Positions 34,501-45,053 of a DNA stretch of 64,000 bases are shown here, one piece after another; the stretch's first letter is position 1; the number at the start of each line of letters is the position of its first letter. Under the pieces are notes generated by a model that was given only the letters and a program-made list of their open reading frames with translations, was not told the origin of the DNA and did no database searches. The position numbers were made by a program, and so were the translations under genes. Source of the DNA: Kuschelorhynchus macadamiae (taxonomy: Eukaryota > Arthropoda > Insecta > Coleoptera > Curculionidae); assembly GCA_030620095.1 (NCBI GenBank), contig JAUTXW010000203.1, positions 356,501-420,500 of the forward strand, in the 5' to 3' direction.

Positions 34501-36260
34501 TTTCCCCTAATGTTTATTGAATATTTTTAGTCCGCCATGTTGTTTTGTCATAAAGAATTCTCACTAAAATTTTTTTCGCACTTGATTTTTGTGTAAAATG
34601 TCAAGTCAATTTTATAAGTAGTTGTTTGTCACTGAACTTTTAAACATTTCATTAGGCGGCCATTTTGTTCCGCTATAATGGTTTCACATCGAAATTTAAC
34701 CAGTTTATCGCTATGTTATGCTTGGTTTTTGTGCAAAATTTGACGTCTATTCTATAAGTAATTCCTTAATGATCTTTTTAACATTTCGTGGGGCGTCATT
34801 TTGGTCCGCCATAGTGGATTATTACAAGAATGTTACATTCCAGTTCCATACGACCCTTGTTTTTTCACCAAAATTTCAATTCAAGTATTTCTCCAGCTTT
34901 GTCTCACATAGCTGTCTGCCGACGGAAATAAGCGAACATGTGTTTATTGTTTAACAAATATGGTGCTGGATTGGTTATAGATAATGCCAACTTGTCGCAG
35001 TTTATATCGTTTATTAACCAAAAATTTTGGAAATTCAAGCTTAGTTATAGGTTTGAATTATTGTTTGTAGCGTAGATATTGACATGATTTAAGGAGTATC
35101 TGTAAATGGCAAATGCTGTAGATACATTCATAATAAATATTAATTATTAAATAAATGTTTTTCGGATTTAGGGACCCTAAAAGGTAAAGATTTGCAAACA
35201 TCTCGGAAGGTAATCATTTTACGATTACAATACGTCCCTCTTACGAGGGAAGTAAAATATGTAAAAAACATATTGGTTTTATAGAAAAAATGAGCAAAAA
35301 AACAATACAAAAATAATGCTGAAATGTCTCGGCAAGCAGACGATCATTTAAAAAAAATCATATAAATTGTACAGTACAACTCACTCACGAACTTGCAGAA
35401 AAATCTGCCTTATTGTTCTAAATATATAGATAAATAAAATAATTAAGGAAAAATCAAAAAATATTATATTTTTTAAAATTTGTATGACTATTTTATTGGA
35501 TAATTTTTTAAGGTAATAAATATTCAATTGAATAAGCAGTTTTTTGCTGTATTTCTAACATTTTATTAGGCTTCCATTTTGTTCCGCTATATTGGATTTA
35601 CTCCAAACTTTTATCACTTTTTCCTGTTTGATACTCATGCAATTTTAAGTCAATTCGATAAATAGGTAATTTTTTCATACTGTTGCTCTAAATATTTTAT
35701 CAGGCCGCCATTTTGCTTCCCCATACCGGATTTGCATAAATTTTTCCTTACATCACACTCGATTTTTTGCCAGAAGTTAATAGTGATATCGCCAACATCG
35801 AGACAGACAGAGACACCGACGGAATTAAGAGAACAAGCTTTTCTGCATCAAGGGTCTCTGAAACGTAAAGATCTGTAAAATTCTAGAAGGATGATTTCAT
35901 ACTGATTTTAAACATTTTGTTAGGCCACCTTTTTTCCCTATATCACAATCGATGTTTGTGCAGAATTTGAGGCTAATTGGTTGATGGTTCTGACATCAGA
36001 AAACAAGTTTTTTTTTGCTTCAAGGGAACTCTGAAACGTAAAAATCTATGAGGATGGTCTCTGATTTTCCAAACATTTTATAAGGAAGTAATTATGTTTC
36101 GCCAGACTGGAATCGATAAGGTTTTCTCGCACAGAAAAACCGACGGAAATGAAAAAAACATGCTTTTCTGAATCGAGGGACCCTGAAATGTAAAGATCCA
36201 TAAAAAATCTGGAAGGATGATTTTTTTCACGATTAAAATACTTTCTTCTTACGAGGAAAT
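34500..36260 (+). repeat. Two adjacent arrays of the ~138-bp family
   Basis: The first ends at about 35255 with 'ACGATTACAATACGTCCCTC' and 'TTACGAGGGAAGTAAA'. The second runs from about 35490 to 36260 and ends 'CACGATTAAAATACTTTCTT'. Several degenerate 'GACCCTGAAATGTAAAGATC' blocks occur in the second. The DNA between them (35270-35490) is plain AT-rich. Confidence 0.65.
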
Positions 36261-37309
36261 ACTTATAACTATTTTGAAGAGAAGGGTTTTGGCACTCAGA
36301 TAAGATGTTTAAATCGGTTTCGAAGTAGAGAAAAAACCAAAAATATGATCAAGATCCTGACCTGATATGACTAAAAACGCATAAAAAATAACTGACAGGA
36401 AAGTTTACTATTTACATTTATTATTAATATTGTATTATATTAAAATCAATAATGTTGTATATAATATGTAACAATATTACACATGAAATATTTTTTATTA
36501 AAGGAATTGTATACAGCTAGGCATGGCTAGTTTAAGCTTTGTCCGGTCTTACAGAGACAGAAGTATGGGGGTTGGGGGGTGAGCAAAGTTGTTCAGGATG
36601 GGAAATTAGCGTCCGTAAGTTCGGAAAAACAAAATATGAATACATTTTGGTTGAGTTGGCAAATGCCCTTTTATTTATTAAATTTATACTTTCTAGGAAT
36701 ATAAAAGTGCGGACCTTTTTTAGTTCTCAGTTGGGTTTTTCTCACTTCCTCCCCCTCCAATATTTATTCTTCGGCGCGGACCCTGCCAGGCTATGATTTG
36801 AAAAAATATAGCCTTTTGCTTAAGAAATTAAGTTTTCTATTTACGTTCAAATATACAGCGTGTAACAAAAGTAAGGAAACGGCGAAATATCTTTGGTACC
36901 GCTTACGTGAATGAAAATATGTACACTTAGATATAAAATTATGCCGGATCCAAAGGCAAGTTCCGCATTGCTTCCAAGTTTACGGTTTTTCTGTTATAAA
37001 AGGAAAATTATTTTTTTATGGAACGCCCTATATTACGTTACTTTTTAAAATCTGCGTAAAATTCTCAAAACTTTTTATTAAGAGCACTTTTTATGAAAGT
37101 CAACAGGTTTTGCATAAATAATGCTCTAATATCCATAATTTAATGTATTACCTTTTATTAAAATACCTGCCCACAACATGTTACCTGATATTTTTAACAT
37201 AGAGAAAACCGTGTCTCGAGTTTAAAAGTAGGATGTAAAAAACAACAGAAACAATACAATATAAAAAAGATATACCTAATACAACAAACAATAAATTAAT
37301 GAAACTAAG
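36261..37309. other. No gene seen; includes a possible mariner left end
   Basis: 'CAGCGTGTAACAAAAGTAAG' at 36856 looks like a mariner-type terminus for the transposase remnant at 37310-37790. No matching right end was found. Confidence 0.4.
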
Positions 37310-37790
37310 TAAGGTGTTTAAAATGTGGGAAAACATTTAATACATTAAAAAGAATGCCAGCCTCCTCGAATCGTCTACATTCGATTTCTATTCGTTTCTT
37401 CAAAATCCTCGAGGTCATTGGGCTTAGTTTTATACACTACATTTTAAGGTGTCCCTACAAAAAGTAGTCAAGTCTGGAGAATACATCTTAAAAAAATAAA
37501 ATTTCTCTAAATATATCCGAACATTCCGAGTAAAATGCAGTGGAGCACTATCCTGTTGAAACCATATTTCATTATTTGGTGCACCCTTACCAAAAAAAAC
37601 CTACCCAGGTAGTAAGGAACTTACGATTATTCGGAAATAGTTCTGCAATAGCGGGACTATGTCGGTCCTTAAAAGATTCAAATATCTTTCTCCAGTTAAT
37701 ATTTTGTATGGATAAAACTTTTCGGTTTTTAGAGGTCTTCTTGTCTTCCTAATGTCCTGGTAGGAAGGTGCGGATTTTCTTCTAAACTTG
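37310..37790 (-). pseudogene. Mariner-like transposase C-terminal fragment
   Basis: The minus strand, read downward, gives 'LTGERYLNLLRTDIVPLLQN' then 'NNEIWFQQDSAPLHFTRNVR' with the second catalytic Asp in QQDSAP. 'MYSPDLTTF' follows and, in a shifted frame, 'LDYFL' and 'SRILKKRIEIECRRFEEAG'. Frameshifts separate these blocks, and the spacing between the two catalytic Asp regions is shortened by a small deletion. The N-terminal half and the first Asp were not found. It belongs to the same broad clade as the copies at 38.7, 41.9 and 53.9 kb. Confidence 0.68.
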
Positions 37791-38301
37791 ATCTTTAGGT
37801 TATAGGTATATATTTTTCGGTACCTTTATTTGTTGAACAAAAATAGGTTTATTCGCTTTATGACATGTTGCAAATTAATTTTAGATGACATGTACCAAAT
37901 ATTTTAATTTTCACATCAACATAAAAAGTTTAGGAAAAACAGTTTATAACGTTTTATACAGATTAAACCAATTTATTAACGGGAATTCCTCAGTAAACGT
38001 ATTTATCGTTTCCTTCCATTCCAAATTACCATTTCTTCTGCACTAACCTGCGGTATATCGCCTTACTGTGTTTCCGTTTACGGGTACTAGTCGTTGGCGT
38101 TCCGTGTGGTCGTGGAAAAATCTAATAATTTGCAAATATACATTTCTCATTGAATGTCGGGATTTAAATATATTAGCCAAACATTTTTAAGAATGCCAGT
38201 TTCCATTGATTTTAACGTGACGTAATATTTGTTCTTCAAGAAAATCGTTTTAAAATATAAAAAGTTATTGTGGTTTAAACACAAATTTAAAATTTGAAAT
38301 A

Positions 38302-38370
38302 ATGGCTGCTAAACTGAGAGCTCTATTTCTTCAAAATGAAAGGGATGCTTTCGTGGAAGGAAAAGAAAAT
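38302..38370 (+). CDS. Possible first coding exon of an unidentified gene
   Basis: ATG in a good animal context (AATAATGG) opens 23 codons: 'MAAKLRALFLQNERDAFVEG' plus KEN. A consensus donor, AAAAT|GTAAGT, follows at 38371. The codons are G/C-richer than their surroundings and read as an amphipathic, charged N-terminus. A TATAAAAAG sequence lies at about 38257, close upstream. I do not recognise the protein and could not find the next exon. The segment sits in the gap between two mariner elements, which is consistent with a preserved host exon. Confidence 0.4.
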
Positions 38371-38709
38371 GTAAGTCTCAAATGATTTTTATTTAATAAT
38401 ATATTTTTGACTTTTTAACTATGTATTCTGAAATCAAAAAATATGGTTACTTAATTAACGATTTCTTTTTAAGAAGTGGCTGCTTTTTTTTTTCAATAAA
38501 ATATTTACATTATTGAAAATTTTATTTTAGTTTCTCTGTAAACCACACATGTCAACATTTTCTACACATGTAAACATTTTCGCAAGAGAAATATCTATTT
38601 ATAAATGTAATTTATTTATACTAAATTTTCTGCCAATTAAAAATGCTTAAAATGAATAAATAAAAAAGCACAAATTTCCACATAATTTTATCATAATGTC
38701 TATATTATA

Positions 38710-40994
38710 CAGGGTGTCCCACGTTCGATGGTACATTAGAAGTTTATGGAGAAAACATATCTTTTTGAAATTTTGGTTACCTAGATGAACAACTCTTATC
38801 TATCCTTCTAAATTATTTTCGACAACGTGGTATTGCCGCTTCTACCTAAAATTGGTGGCAACATTGCCATTTTAAATGGCACACCCTCTATATTTTTCAA
38901 TTTTTGGAATCTACGTTCATTACTAACTAACTTCCCTGAATACTTTTCTATGCCTATCTGTAGCGGTTTTTAAGATAACAATTAATATACAGTTTTTTTT
39001 TACGAAAACTGGATTTCGATAATATCATATCTTCTTACTCTAGAACAATTTTAAGCTGAAATTTGGGTTGTGGTTAATCAATGCTTTTAGGCATTTGATC
39101 GTTTATTTGTATTTTAGTTGAGGTATACAGGGCGGTCCGAACATCACTTTTTTTAAATGGTACTACCTATTTGTTATTAAAACATTCAACAGAGCACGAA
39201 AATTCGAACTTTTCCATATAAGGTGCATATCTATTTTCAGCCGTTTTTCAATTAAAGCCATTTTAATAATAATTTTCATAATATACCACACAGTCACACA
39301 AGTCGATTTTATAAATTAACATAAGGAGAGCAAAGTTTTCAATATGTTAAGTGTTTAAAATGTTGTCCACTTACACGCAAACATTCGTTAATATAAAACA
39401 AAAGTTTTGAATTTCGGGTAAATTGAGCTCATTAAATGCCCGTCTCACCTTATTTTCCAGGTCCTGCTTAGTATCGATCATTATTTTATAAACTATTTCT
39501 TCGATCCTACCCCAAAGATAAAAATCTAATGGGGCAAGGTCTAAAAAACGCGGTGGCCATCTCCAAGGTTCCTGTAACCCCATCTATCTGTCTTCAAATA
39601 TAGCATATACAATTCTAATTTCATTTGTGGATGGAGTGCGCAGGAGCGCCATCGAGCTGATACCAAGTATATCTTTATTACTTTGCAGAGGCAAATTTCC
39701 AAGAAGTCGGAAAGAGTACAAATAGCCCAAAAATTGTTATTTCTAAATGATATTTTTTTAAAAATCGGGATCTTGCTGCGTATACGCAGTAACATCATTT
39801 CGCAAAATCGACGCAGGATTATTGTGTTTAAGCAATATTCTCCCAATCGATGTTAAAGAGATTCCTTCTTTTGCACTTTTAATTGATGCTTGAGGATACA
39901 CTTGAAAATTCTCCAGAACATTTATTTCGTTATCTTCGCCTTCTGTCACTGGGTGAACATACATTCGTGGTACGTGGATGTCCAAAATTGCTGAAGTTCT
40001 TGTCAATCCTTCCAAATTTTCTTCGGTCCATCGATGGCAAATGTGGGCAAAGCTCATTGAATTTTCTGCATGTTCTCAAAACAATTTTTTGGCACATGCC
40101 ATAAATATAAAATAAATTTGAAATATCCTAATTTGACTAACCAAAATCCACCATTTTGACGAATGTTATGACAGACATGTCAGAAGAAACAAAAAGCACT
40201 ACCAAGCATCGCGTCAAACGGGCATTATAAACCCACAGTTATCTACTACTTATTAAGCAAAATAATAAACCTCTTTAAGACGGGGTAGCACTGAATCTTT
40301 ATGTTTATAATTTGTTTCCTATCGGATTCTATCCATATCACACCCTGCTGTTACTAACTTAAATAAGTATTATATGATATTTATGATAATAATTATTAAA
40401 ATAACTTTTAATTGAAAAACGGCTGAAAATAGGTATATGGAAAAGTTCGAATTTTCGTGCTCTGTTGAATGTTCTAATAATAATAAATAGGTAGTTCCAT
40501 TTAAAAAAAGGTGAATTTGGGACACTTTTATAAGTTGGTAATAAACTTTTTTCTGCAGCACCCTGTATGCCTCAACTAAGATATGAATAAACGATCAAAT
40601 GCCTAAAGGTATTGATTAACCACATTCCCAGTTTCAGCTTAAATTTATTCTATAGTAAAGGGATATTAAGATTTTATCGAAGTATTTTATTTTTCGTTAA
40701 AAAAATTAAATATTAATTGTTATCTCAGAAACCGCTAGAGATAGGCATAGGAAAGTACTCAGGGAAGTTAGTTAGGAATGAACGTAGATTCCAAAAATTG
40801 AAAAATATACAAGGTGTTCCATTTAAAATAGCAATGTTGCCACCAGTTTTGGGTAGAAGCCGCAACACCGCGCTGTCAAAAATAATTTAAAACGATAGAT
40901 CAGAGTTGCTTATCTATGTAACCAACATTTCAAAACAATCTGTTGGTCGGTTTTCCATAAACTTTTAATGTACTATCGAACGTGGCATACCCTG
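38710..40994. mobile_element. Mariner-superfamily element with ~600-bp inverted repeats
   Basis: It starts CAGGGTGTCCCACGTTCGAT and ends with the reverse complement of a close variant (TACTATCGAACGTGGCATAC then CCTG). It is flanked by TA on both sides (38708-38709, 40995-40996), the target site of Tc1/mariner elements. The arms, about 38710-39285 and 40375-40994, match throughout, for example 'GAAGTTAGTTAGGAATGAAC' with its complement. A damaged transposase lies between them on the minus strand. Confidence 0.85.
39371..40080 (-). pseudogene. Mariner-like transposase, internally deleted
   Basis: The N-terminal region (from about 40057) has 'FAHICHRWTEENLEGLTRTS' and a helix-turn-helix block 'ASIKSAKEGISLTSIGRILL'. 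After a jump lacking the first catalytic Asp come 'QLDGAPAHS'-like sequence near 39650 (partly out of frame) and 'LAPLDFYLWGRIEEIVYKIM' near 39500, carrying the third Asp. The C-terminus 'NLPEIQNFCFILTNVCV' ends at 39371. Frameshifts and a deletion of the central domain make it inactive. It lies between the element's long inverted repeats. Confidence 0.75.
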
Positions 40995-41131
40995 TATAGG
41001 ACATTTAAAAGCAATAAAAAATGGGATCTCTTATCTTTTTCTCTTCCGACGTTTCAAGTGTCCTGAATGAACTGATGCCTTCAGATCAATAATGAAGTGA
41101 ATTGCAATTGCATATGTAATATTTTATTCAG

Positions 41132-41328
41132 TAGGGATTTCTTGGTTTTAGGTCGTTTTGTGTTAAATCAAATTAGATCACATTATCTTTGAATAATTTC
41201 CTTTAGTTGACGTTTCGACCATGTTAAGGCATTTTGCAAAAGTCTTAAACGTAACTTTAGTTTTTAAAATAGTATTTTTTTCAGTTTTGTGATTTAATAC
41301 AAAAGGATCTAAAACCAAGAAATCCCTA
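41132..41328. repeat. Small element with 39-bp inverted termini
   Basis: TAGGGATTTCTTGGTTTTAG at 41132-41151 is the perfect complement of 41309-41328, and the match continues inward with few mismatches for another 19 bp. 'TTGACGTTTCGACCATGTTA' lies inside, a word common at Penelope-type and foldback ends. Confidence 0.65.
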
Positions 41329-41903
41329 TTAATATATAAAATGTATATTAGTCTATAATATATTTTTTAGCTATCGAAAGAAATTTGGGACAATAAAAAT
41401 AACATTTATTTACATTTAATATTTGAAAATAAATAAGACATACCTATAAATATTACGATATTTAATGTAGAGAAAATTTAACAAATTAGCGAATAAAATA
41501 ATCCTCATTATTGGCTTAATGATGGCCGTAAGTTTTTTATAGTATTTATTATATTTTTTTATAGTACAATTTTTTGTATTAAATTTGCAACCAATTAGCT
41601 TTTTATAAGAAGTCAATATTAAGATAAATTGAATATGTTGGACATACTTTCACTTATTTTTTCTGTAGTCGTGTGTAGCCACTATAGACACATTTGTTGC
41701 TTCTGATTCTCTTCTTAACAAATTATTTTTTGCAAATTAGTACGGTTTCACTTTGTGCACTTCCATCGTATAAGAACAATAGCTATTAAACAATATATTA
41801 ATTAAAATTGTTTTACTCTTCTCTTGCCTAATACATTCCTTAATACGTGTAACATAATTTGAAATAAAAAATATTTTATGTATTTATTTTTTAAACACAT
41901 TGC
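41329..41903. other. AT-rich, no gene seen
   Basis: No motif was recognised on either strand. Confidence 0.45.
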
Positions 41904-42455
41904 AGTGTGGCCCATTTTGGTCTTCGATGTGTTGGGATCTTAGAAACTATTACAGTTACAGATTCGGTTAAATGTGGAAAGTTGTAGGGCATCATTAGGC
42001 TAACTTGAAACTGTTTTGAATAGAACTCTAGCTCTTTTAGTTTTTGAGATAATTGTAAAATTTGAAAAGCTGCATTTTTTATTATGCGCCCTAACTTTTT
42101 TACTTTTTGAGTTATCATAATTCTGAAAATACTTTCTCACAGCAGTGTTTTCCGAAGAATACAAGAGTACTATAAAATTTTTGATTCGACGTTTCGATAT
42201 TTTTTAACCAACATTTGTTTTGTTTTTTCTTATCGACGCCATATTGGATTTTAGTAGTTAGTTAGTAGTAGTAGTTGGAAAGAGCTTATTTTGAGATTTC
42301 TAACGATATACCACTTGTGTGCTAAAACTAGAACTAACCCAAAAACTAAATGTTTTTTATTTTTTTCGAGAAATGTGGAATCAATTCACTTGGTAAGATT
42401 ATTTTTTACCCCTGTTTAAGTACCCTATTAGATACTAATATTTTATTAAAATCTA

Positions 42456-42900
42456 CTAATTAATTAATAAATCACACTCTCTAATGGAAAACTGAAGTCC
42501 ATTTTCATTAACGCATTGTTGACATTTTTTGAAAACCGCATTAGTTACTCTTGAAATTGTATTTTGGTTAATACTAGATAAAACGTCTCTAACTCTTTCT
42601 TCTAAAATCTCATCTGTCTCAGGAGTTTCAAACTCGTAGACTTCATTCTTCAAAAAGCCCAATGAATAAAAATCCATCAGTGTAAGATCAAACGATGTAG
42701 TTTGTCTATCTCGTGAGCTACCTTGGAAATTATACGATCTCCAAAATGTTGATACAAAGATATTGTCACCTCTCTCGTCCTGTGTGCAGGACATCCGTCT
42801 TGTTGACCCCAGACTTGGTCAAACTCTGCCACAACAACTCGTCGAATTGTATGAAGTATTTTATTTCGTAAAAAAGCTTCTCTAGTAGACGAAGTTGAAT
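42456..42900 (-). pseudogene. Mariner-like transposase C-terminal part (left arm copy)
   Basis: The minus strand reads 'VVVAEFDQVWGQQDGCPAH' near 42820-42800 (second catalytic Asp region). It continues 'SFDLTLMDFYSLGFLKNEVY' near 42670 (third Asp, normally DLTPLDFFLWG), then 'TPETDEILEERVRDVLSSI' and 'CQQCVNENGLQFSIREC'. These blocks are the C-terminal half of the same mariner clade as the neighbours. W is lost from FLWG and a frameshift separates QQDGCPAH from the rest. The N-terminal half is absent. Confidence 0.7.
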
Positions 42901-43479
42901 TTTCGTTCTATTCATCATGATCTTTATTGTCTTTTTGGTAATTTTTAGGATTCGGCTTTTTGAAACTACCTTGATTAATTCGACACGACCGAAGAAAAAT
43001 ATTTTTCACTTGGTTGTCTTATCTCCGGATACAATTCAAAATACTGATTAGTGCCAATGCAACATTTCTATTATTTTTTATGTAGCATTCTAAAATATCA
43101 GTTTTCTTGACTACTGTAGTTTAACGCCGTTTTTACTTAATTAATAACTCTTAAAAATTACAAAATACATAATTAAATCTCTTGAAAACGTAAATAGGCG
43201 AATTTAGTTTGTCAGGCTATCAATTGTTTTTACGGCCAGTTTGATTTTTTCCTTCCATATTTTTTCACTTCCATCCAGGTCGAACTCTGTTCTATTTTTG
43301 TTTATTAAAATAAAGACTACGAGTTTAAGCCGTCTGAGGTAGTTGACATTTTAGTAGGGACGTTGATTGAAATATCTAGCCAGATATTTCAATTAACGGT
43401 AGGACGTAGTATTGTTAACAGAAACACAAATTAATAGTATTGTTAGTAGAAACACAAATTAATTAGTAACTAATTCTGT

Positions 43480-43600
43480 TTGCAGAAATGTCCGCAATGT
43501 GTTAGTGAAAATGGATTTCAGTTTGAACTTTAATGGAAGGTCCATTAGAGAGTGTGATTTTTTAATTAATTAAAATTAGTAGATCTTTAGTAAAATATTA
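43480..43600 (+). pseudogene. Duplicate 3' end of the transposase in the right arm
   Basis: The plus strand repeats in inverted orientation the codons that end the minus-strand transposase (e.g. 'NGRSIRECDFLIN' against 'FSIRECDLLIN'). It carries roughly 40 codons only. Confidence 0.6.
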
Positions 43601-43615
43601 GTATATCATAGTGTA

Positions 43616-44590
43616 CAGGGTGTCCGGATTTGGTTGCAAAAGCAGGGTATCTCGCTTATTTTTAAAGATAGAACCTTGCGGTTTTCACGAACCTGAGCTA
43701 ATTTTATGTGAAACTCATGAAGCCGTAAACAAAATTTTCATAGCCTTCTTCGTTTATGAGATACAGGGCGAAATAGAAAATTTTGCATTTTGGGACTCCC
43801 CTCGTATCTCGGTTTTCCTTTTAATTTAACGCAAAGGCAAAAATTGCTGCTTATGCAGTTTTTTACGCTGGATCCAGTGGGGTAGTCATATTTTTCATTT
43901 GAGTTGTTATTTTTTAGATATGACCCAAAGTTGTGTTTTTTTAAATGGGACACCCTGTATATTTGTCTAGAAATTGATTTGTCCTTTTAAAAGCTTCTCA
44001 AAAATATATAATAGTATGGGTCTATTTTAATAAACAACAACAAAAATCCTAATTTTTATAATTATCATCCCAAATTTTGCAGTAGGCCATGCAAAACGAT
44101 GCCGTTTTCTTTTGTTTTCTTGGAAGCAAATGACATTTCCCAATTTTGTACGCGTATATAAAATATAGCGCTGGTTTTTTTGTATTTATTTATTGTATAA
44201 AAATATATTTGTATTGTTATGGAAGAAAACCAAACTTTCGAACATTATGAAAAGTACGATATGTTAGCTTGTTTTATATTAAGTAATGAACATGTTGAAG
44301 CGGCTTCTGAGATTTATTTTAACAGCCATCGGATCCAGCGTAAAAAACTGCATTAGCAGCAATTTTTCCCTTTGCGTTAAGTTAAAGGATAACCGAGATA
44401 CGAGGGTGGGTCCCAAAATGCAAAATTTTCTATTTCGCCCTGTATCTCATAAATGAAGAAGGCTATGAAAATTTTGTTTACGGCTTCATGAGTTTCACAA
44501 AAAATTAGCTCAGGTTCGTGAAAACCGCAAGGTTCTATCTTTAAAAATAAGCGAGATACCCTGCTTTTGCAACCAAATCCGGACACCCTG
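43616..44590. mobile_element. Nested mariner-type deletion derivative, 975 bp, TA-flanked
   Basis: The ends CAGGGTGTCCGGATTTGG and its reverse complement are flanked by TA on both sides (43614-43615, 44591-44592). Inverted arms of about 258 bp (43616-43874 and 44332-44590) are nearly identical; both encode the same decoy frame, with 'KIEPCGFHEPELI' in each. Only the N-terminus of a transposase remains between them. It is inserted in the right arm of the 41904-45053 element. Confidence 0.88.
44219..44356 (+). pseudogene. Transposase N-terminus retained in the nested element
   Basis: ATG opens 45 codons: 'MEENQTFEHYEKYDMLACFI', 'LSNEHVEAASEIYF', then TAG. The pattern (Y.ML.C..L....A..A...Y..R) is the first helix-turn-helix of the same mariner clade. 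The stop falls inside the right inverted arm, where the remainder of the gene has been deleted. Confidence 0.65.
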
Positions 44591-45053
44591 TACTTACACA
44601 GGGGTAAAAAATATTTTTACCTTGATGACATTTTTCCAGAAAAAATAAAAAACATTTAGTTTTTGAGTTAGTTCTAATTTTTTTGCACATAACTATATCG
44701 TTAGAAAGCAAAAAATAAGCTCTTTCTAACTCAGCAAAAATCCAATATGGCGTCCATAAGAAAAACAAACCTGCTGATAGCTAATAGTATTCTTGCATTC
44801 TTCGGGAAAAACTGCGTGAAAATGTTTTTTTTTCAGAATTATAATAAATCAAAAAATAAAAATGTTATGGCGCATAAAGGATGCAGCTTTTCAAATTTTC
44901 AAAAATATCTTAAAAACTAAAAGAACTAGAGTTCAATTCAAAACAGTTTTGAGTTAGCCTAATGATGCCCTACAACTTCCCCCATCTAACCGAATCTGTA
45001 ACTCTTATAGTTTCTAAGATCCCAATAAAAGGAAGACCAAAATGGGCCATACT

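Larger units (their letters stand above)
41904..45053. mobile_element. Long-inverted-repeat (foldback) mariner derivative with a nested element
   Basis: The ends AGTGTGGCCCATTTTGG and CCAAAATGGGCCATACT are inverted. The arms extend about 635 bp: 41904-42538 pairs with 43478-43613 plus 44596-45053. The right arm is interrupted by the nested element at 43616-44590. The arms include the 3' end of the transposase gene, which is therefore present twice: on the minus strand in the left arm and on the plus strand in the right arm. The element looks like two inverted copies of one transposon's 3' half. Confidence 0.8.

Noticed and set aside
3590..36260. 138-bp repeat clusters as a CRISPR-like array
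   Set aside because: Whole units repeat without unique spacers, units diverge, and the window is clearly eukaryotic.
43611..43829. Two near-identical 70-codon frames at 43611-43829 (+) and 44377-44586 (-)
   Set aside because: They are the same inverted-repeat arm of the nested mariner derivative read on each strand, not genes.
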